NCBI RefSeq assembly: GCF_949628215.1
Contig: NC_134283.1
Location: 11,593,638 to 11,657,637 of the forward strand
From: Phalacrocorax aristotelis
Taxonomy: Eukaryota > Chordata > Aves > Suliformes > Phalacrocoracidae
Direction of reading: 5' to 3'
Length of the DNA stretch: 64,000 bases
Part shown: positions 58,623 to 64,000 of the stretch, in pieces
Position numbering within the stretch: position 1 is the stretch's first letter
Layout: every line of letters begins with the position of its first letter
Position numbers and translations under genes: made by a program
The notes under the pieces: model-generated
Seen by the model: the letters and a program-made list of their open reading frames with translations, nothing else
What the model was told of the DNA's origin: nothing
The model's database searches: none

Positions 58623-61600
58623 CAAAGCATTGTAAGTGAAAGCATCACTAGAATAGCTCAATCCCATCAGATTAATTTTCATAGTACTATGAAAGCTCTC
58701 AGAAACACCATGCATGCATAGTTCACGTTGTACCTTATTGCAGTTAAAGTAGCAAGTCCAACTTACATGATCAATCGTAGGTTGGGGTTTTTTGTGTTTT
58801 TAAATCAGATCTACAAACTAATGTTTATTGTAGAGTCTGAGTAAAATTGCTGTGGTTATTTCTATGCTGTTAGAGCTTATCTAGCAGTGCTCATTATTCT
58901 TCTGGCTCATGTTTGAGCTTTAATTCCACTGCAGCAATTTGTTAGCAATAAACTCAATTTAAGGTTAATGGAGATATTGTGATTCTGTGCCTATTAAAAG
59001 CAAAGGGTGTATTATTTTTACTTCATCAGAAATAAGTTTTAGCCATGTTATAGAAGGAGTCTTAAGCCTTTTCTTAGGTGCTTCTCAAAAATATTTAACT
59101 GCTAAATAAAGTCAGAAGATATAAAGAGAAACAGAGCTAATCTATAGCATTATTGTGTCAGTTCTGGAGGATTAAAACGGATTCTGTTGCACCATGCTTT
59201 AGGGGATGTTACTGAGCTGTTGTCCAATTCTTGATGTGATCAGTTGAAGAACCACATTTATTCTACTGCTGTGTAATATGTAACAGAGCAATGAACGTAT
59301 AGAAACTCCTGTCCAAAAAGAGTAGCAAAAACTGAGCACCAGCACTTTGAAATAATTGATACTAAAGCATGGGTGATCTGTTTAAACCATTAAAATGTTC
59401 TGTTTGTCAGCAGATGTAATCTCTCTTGCTAAATCTAAAGGTGTAACTTTAAGCCTCTTGAGCTAGATTGGCCTTGGCTGCTTGGTCTCCACTCTAAGGC
59501 ATCCTAAATGCAGAGAGTTGGGGTAGTTGTTTTTTACTTAAGCTTTCTTTTCTTTTACTTTAAGCTTTCTTGTAGCAGAGCTTGAAATTAAATATTTTCC
59601 TTAAATTTAGAATATTGTTATGCTATCTCTTCTCTTGCATACATCTTTCTCACAGAAATCATGTCAGGTACAGTTTTGAAAAGTTAACATAGTTAAATTT
59701 AGTCTGGTGGTGTGGGTTGGTCAATTCTGCTCACCTTCTATGGATAGCTTTTGGTTTCTTGTGTATATGTAATATAATGCACTTAGCAATTATCATTAAA
59801 ATGTTATTACAGACAATAGTCTCTATTCTGTTCAGTAGCAATTTATTCCTCTCAAGTATTTTATTTTTGGTCTTTCTTTAAACTGAATTGAGTAGTGTTA
59901 AGTCATGCCTTGTTCTCTGTCAGAGATCTTGGAGATTTACTTTGGCTGTCAATACTGCCAACATGCATAGATGAGAATTTACATATTTAAATATTTCTCC
60001 TACTGTGAACTAGTTAGGCCTACCAGTGCAAGACAGGAGAATGGTTGTGCAGCCCTTCCCAAAAGCTAAGATTTTACAGTGTCTACAACTCCACACCCTT
60101 TCTGAAAGCATTTTGAGCTTTTCACAATTGGAAACATAAATAGGTGAGAAAAGACTTGGTCACCTATTGGAAAACCAAGCAAATGTTTTGGACAAAATCA
60201 GATGCAAATACTGGAGCATTTACTGTGTCCAATATTTGCTCAAATGTAAAAGTTAGGGTTAGTTTTTATTCCCCAGTTTTGTTTAGTTGTGGCCATTTGT
60301 CCTGACTTCAGTGGGAGTAGTGATAGCGTGTAGCAAAACCACACACTGTGTGTGTAATTACCTATTAAGGTTGGTATGTATCTGCCATGAATAAGAATGA
60401 TTAAAAAAAAAACCACAAAAGTGAAAAGAGCAGGTGTGAGACCGATCTTTTTTGTGGTTAATTATGATTAATTATGTTTTTGTTTTAGGGTTTCATAGAG
60501 GTAACTTATTTAGAGATTAATACTTTGACTGGTATGCTGTGCTTTAAAAAATGTTAAAATAAATGCTAGTAGGAGATGAGTAACTGTTTAAAAAAAAATT
60601 ATTTACTGGCTTTAAGATGTAATCATAACAACAATTCACGTTTAATGTAAATGTTTGGTGAAGCACTTGCCAACCTCTCCAATGTTTTTCTGATTTGTGA
60701 CTTCTAAAGTTGGCTTCTTTTAGCTGTCTTTCTCATGATACGGTCTGTCACTTCAGATTTAAAGCTACATGAAAAAAAACCTCTCAAGTGCAGTGAACTC
60801 AGGGAAGTTATATTGCACAGATCTACTATACTAATCAAAATCTAAATTTAATGTTATGCTACATCTTTACTCTCCATGTTACTTACTAGCTCTCAGATGT
60901 TACTGCCAAAATCATAGGGGTTTTTTTTGCCATAAATAAACCACTGGTGTCTGCTGCACCCAGGTGAAGTCAGTGATCATTAAATGTTTGGTGCAAGACA
61001 CAATGATGACCAACATCTCACTAGTGCTAAAACAGAGAATAGCTGAGAGACAGAATAATTCTTTGGTTGTACATCGTTTATGTCAGTTTTCATGGTGTTC
61101 TTTTCTCTTCCCCTTGCGCAACCATGATTTTCCAGACCTGAGCTTGGCCTATGTTTTACGTCTGCTTTTGTCGTCTTTCATGAAATATGAGCCTTATGCT
61201 TCATCCAGTCCTACCATATAGTCAAACCCATTGTGAGATTATTTTTTTCTAAAATGCTACCAGCAACACAATAAAATGGCCTTCATCTTCCCTGTCTAAT
61301 ATTATATAGCTTTGCCTCTCTGCCTTCTCCTCTATCTCTGCTTCAAGACCTAATTTTGATTTGCCTCTGGTGTTTTCCTCCCTTCTGAGACTACACTATA
61401 GCTGAAATATTTTTTAATAAAAATGATAACTTCAAGTCTGCATCTGTGACTCCATCCCTTAATGGGCTTCTGTGAGCAATGTATACTTGTTTGCTTCATC
61501 CTAACTGACTTGTGAAATATGCTCAGGAAGGGCTGTTACTATCGTAATATGAACATGTGCGTCAAGTGTCTATCTGCATGGCCTCAGTCTTGGGTCTTTA

Positions 61601-62631
61601 CTCAAAGACAACAATACATACTTAATCGCAGAATGAATAGTAAACTAGTACTCAAAATTCTGATTAGCCTGAAAAATTTTTAGTTTTAAAAGGATTTTCT
61701 CCAAAATATTGGTCAGATCATCGTTTTTCCATTTTTTTGGTAATTTAAAATGAGCTCTTAACTTGTTCAGTATAAAAGAACTGCCCATGCCTGATCCTAA
61801 CTTACTCTGGTGTCTGTTTACATACTTGAATTAAATTACTTATTAAAGACATTAATTTTAAAATTGCTACCATTGTAAATTATTTGTTTTTACATACGTT
61901 TTATATGTACTGTACCTACTTGGAATACTTATAAAATATATCAATCCTGTTGTTAACTGCTTTTATTCTGAAATTGAGGCCTAATTAATAGAGCAAACTT
62001 TATATGTGTGTGTATCTGCTTTAAATGTTTGCTATGTGTCAGTTTTATATTTTAAACTTGTAGTTTATTTGATCAGGGAAACCCCCCTCAAAAGTCTCCA
62101 TCTAAGCTACATACACAGCACCTCATTTTAATACAGACAAAATCAATGAGGCAAAGTAAAGAAGGCTTAGCAAAGCTGTAGCACATCTTTAATTGTGCGT
62201 CAAGAAAGAAGCAAGCCTCTTTGAGTCCCCCATGAAGCTGCAAGTACGCAGTGTCATTTCCCACAGACGAGTAAACTTTTACAGTGACTGCTTTGGTCAA
62301 GTGATACACTGCCAAGCCCTTGTCAAAGCTAAATGCTTAGTGACAGGACATGCATTATCGTGTTTTAAAGAGACTTAGAAGTCATGTATTGCTGAGACAC
62401 ACAGTGTCTGTTTTCATGTCTGTTCACACTAATTGTTGCAATGGTAAAGATAACACAAATAAATTTACTGTATTCTCTATGAACGACAGGGTGCATGCAG
62501 GAAAACCTTGAGCCTCCTGCAATTTGACCAAAGAACCTGTCTGTCACTCTTGAAATGAATGCAGTTAAACAGAGTCTCCATAGCCTCTCTCATTTTTAAT
62601 GGCACCTTTTTGTATTTGGCGGCAGAATAAT

Positions 62632-62648
62632 TATATATATATATATAT
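62632..62648. repeat. Short (AT)n tract
   Basis: A run of alternating T and A of 17 bases inside the CHST8 intron. Confidence 0.9.
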
Positions 62649-64000
62649 GACAAGAATGATTTTATTTATGTATTAATTGTAAGGGGGAATTATTTGGGAC
62701 TCATCTATAATGCAGCTTTTCTGGAAAAAATTAGATGTTACTGTAAATATTTTACTCTGATATCTATTGCTACAGTATGCACCATGCAGTCTTTTTTTTA
62801 ACTTTATATCACAAAGCATAGTAAGTTACTTGCTACTATGCCAGCTTTTCACACGTGAGAAGCAGAGAGGCTAACAGCTGCATTTGCCAAACTCATCCGA
62901 TTTTAGGTTGTCACATTTTGAATTACAAACCTAAACACCGATTCTCTAAAACCCCCATCTTACTGGTCGAATTTTACCCTGAAAAATTTATTCCAGGCTC
63001 ATACAGTGAGTGTTTAGTAATGTCTAGAATGCAGGTATCTGACTTCTAATCATAATGTTCAGTTCACCATATTGTAGATGATTGCCCAAGTAGCGGGATG
63101 TAGTTTATCCACTGAAGGCTAAGGTTTTGAGACCCAGATTCTGCTGCACATCTCTGGATATATCAGATTCTCACTTCCATGCTATCCAGGCAGTTGGATG
63201 GGCATTTCCTTAACATGCCAAGTATCAGTGGGCTGTACAAACATTTCCAGCTTGTGTGAAGCTGGCCCAGCAGGGTTGGGGACTGAGCTGCTGAGGGAAG
63301 GATCCTTTGGTAAGCTTCACTGTAGGGCGCATGGGCTGTGTGCAATGTAAAGCTGCAACTTCTTAAATGAACCTTACTGTGAGAATGACATACTTTTGCC
63401 CCTGGTAGGCGATGTGTGTTCCAGGAGAGCCTGGATTTTTATAGCTGTGATGGAGAACCAGGACTGTTAACTAGGAAGTACTTCTTTTTGCTTCCATGGT
63501 GTGAAGTCTGTGTTTCTCAAGATGGCAATTATTGCTCCTCTTCAGTGCCTTCTACAATCTGTTTTTGGCTAACATTTACAGCCCCTTTTTTTTTTGTTTT
63601 GTATTTTTCCTCTGAATATTCATGCTTCTTTCTAGTAACTTCTTTCTCTTCACCTTTCTTTCCCTGTATAAAAAATTCTCAGTCTCTGCTCTGACTCTGT
63701 GATCCAGCATTTTTGAGGGTGTAACAAAAGGTAAGTTTGTAATATTTCCAGAAACAAGAATGTCTGCATTTCATTAACTCTATTTTAATTGATCCTTCTG
63801 AATTGGAAACTTACTTGTGTTCTATCGCTTTACCATTGTCCTTGCCAGCAATATTGATGCTTAAAAAAAATCTCTTTGGGATATTTCATCTCTTCAGAGG
63901 GATGTTCATTGACAGCAACATCTGACAGGATTGCATTTTTAGTCTAATAAAAATATACTGTATTTAAAGTAAGATATATAGAAAAAACATTAATTTCTTT

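Larger units (their letters stand above)
55273..64000 (-). other. CHST8: CHST8 intron, open at the right edge of the window
   Basis: This is the intron upstream of the CHST8 terminal exon. I searched the minus strand for the exon encoding the N-terminal cytoplasmic tail and membrane anchor (ending ...LFISLQ with a phase-0 donor) and did not find it, so the intron is at least 8.7 kb. A strong donor match on the minus strand, CTTCAG|GTAAGTAC at about 58,102, has no matching coding exon and may be chance or a non-coding exon. The rest is AT-rich with a MIR-like SINE, a hairpin, a short tandem duplication and an (AT)n tract. All frames are under 95 codons and unrecognised. Confidence 0.7.

Noticed and set aside
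1..64000. CRISPR arrays, prokaryotic operons, tRNA or rRNA genes
   Set aside because: No regularly spaced repeats, no long adjacent open frames and no tRNA or rRNA signatures were seen. The spliced genes and SINE/LTR content show vertebrate nuclear DNA.

Overview
The window is vertebrate nuclear DNA, almost certainly from a bird. It is mostly intron and intergenic sequence with only two convincing coding exons, both on the minus strand. One (about 11.0-11.1 kb) is the start-codon exon of KCTD15, a BTB-domain protein. The other (54.1-55.3 kb) is the large terminal coding exon of CHST8, the Golgi GalNAc-4-O-sulfotransferase 1. The order CHST8 then KCTD15, in the same orientation, is the conserved amniote arrangement (human 19q13). 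A 620-bp solo LTR at 42.6-43.2 kb belongs to an endogenous-retrovirus family that I recognise as common in birds, probably outside the chicken lineage. That points to a neoavian bird; the species cannot be named.

Layout, left to right. 1-10,971 is KCTD15 intron; its later exons must lie beyond the left edge. It carries decayed ancient repeats with palindromic ends. 10,972-11,147 is the KCTD15 exon with the ATG and the start of the BTB domain. 11,148-17,023 is the intron leading back to a CpG-rich 5' region (about 15.1-18.9 kb). That region holds a strong first-exon splice donor at 17,024, a weaker alternative at 15,481, many long homopolymers and microsatellites, and a CRE-containing AT-rich block. 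19-26.4 kb is spacer. 26.45-27.2 kb is a second, isolated CpG island with an RFX/X-box-like site and two plus-strand splice donors, so it may be the promoter of an unannotated plus-strand transcript. 27.2-53.8 kb is spacer with A/C-rich tracts and the solo LTR. 53.86-55.27 kb is the CHST8 terminal exon with its 3' UTR and a good poly(A) signal. 55,273-64,000 is CHST8 intron with a MIR-like SINE and a perfect AT-rich hairpin; the exon encoding the CHST8 membrane anchor is not in the window.

The two genes are not known to share a pathway. KCTD15 restrains AP-2 and Wnt signalling in neural crest formation. CHST8 sulfates terminal GalNAc on N-glycans, notably of pituitary glycoprotein hormones. 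Their adjacency looks like inherited synteny. I found no prokaryotic-type system, CRISPR array or intact mobile element. The least explained parts are the orphan CpG island, the KCTD15 5' block and the palindromic repeat fragments.
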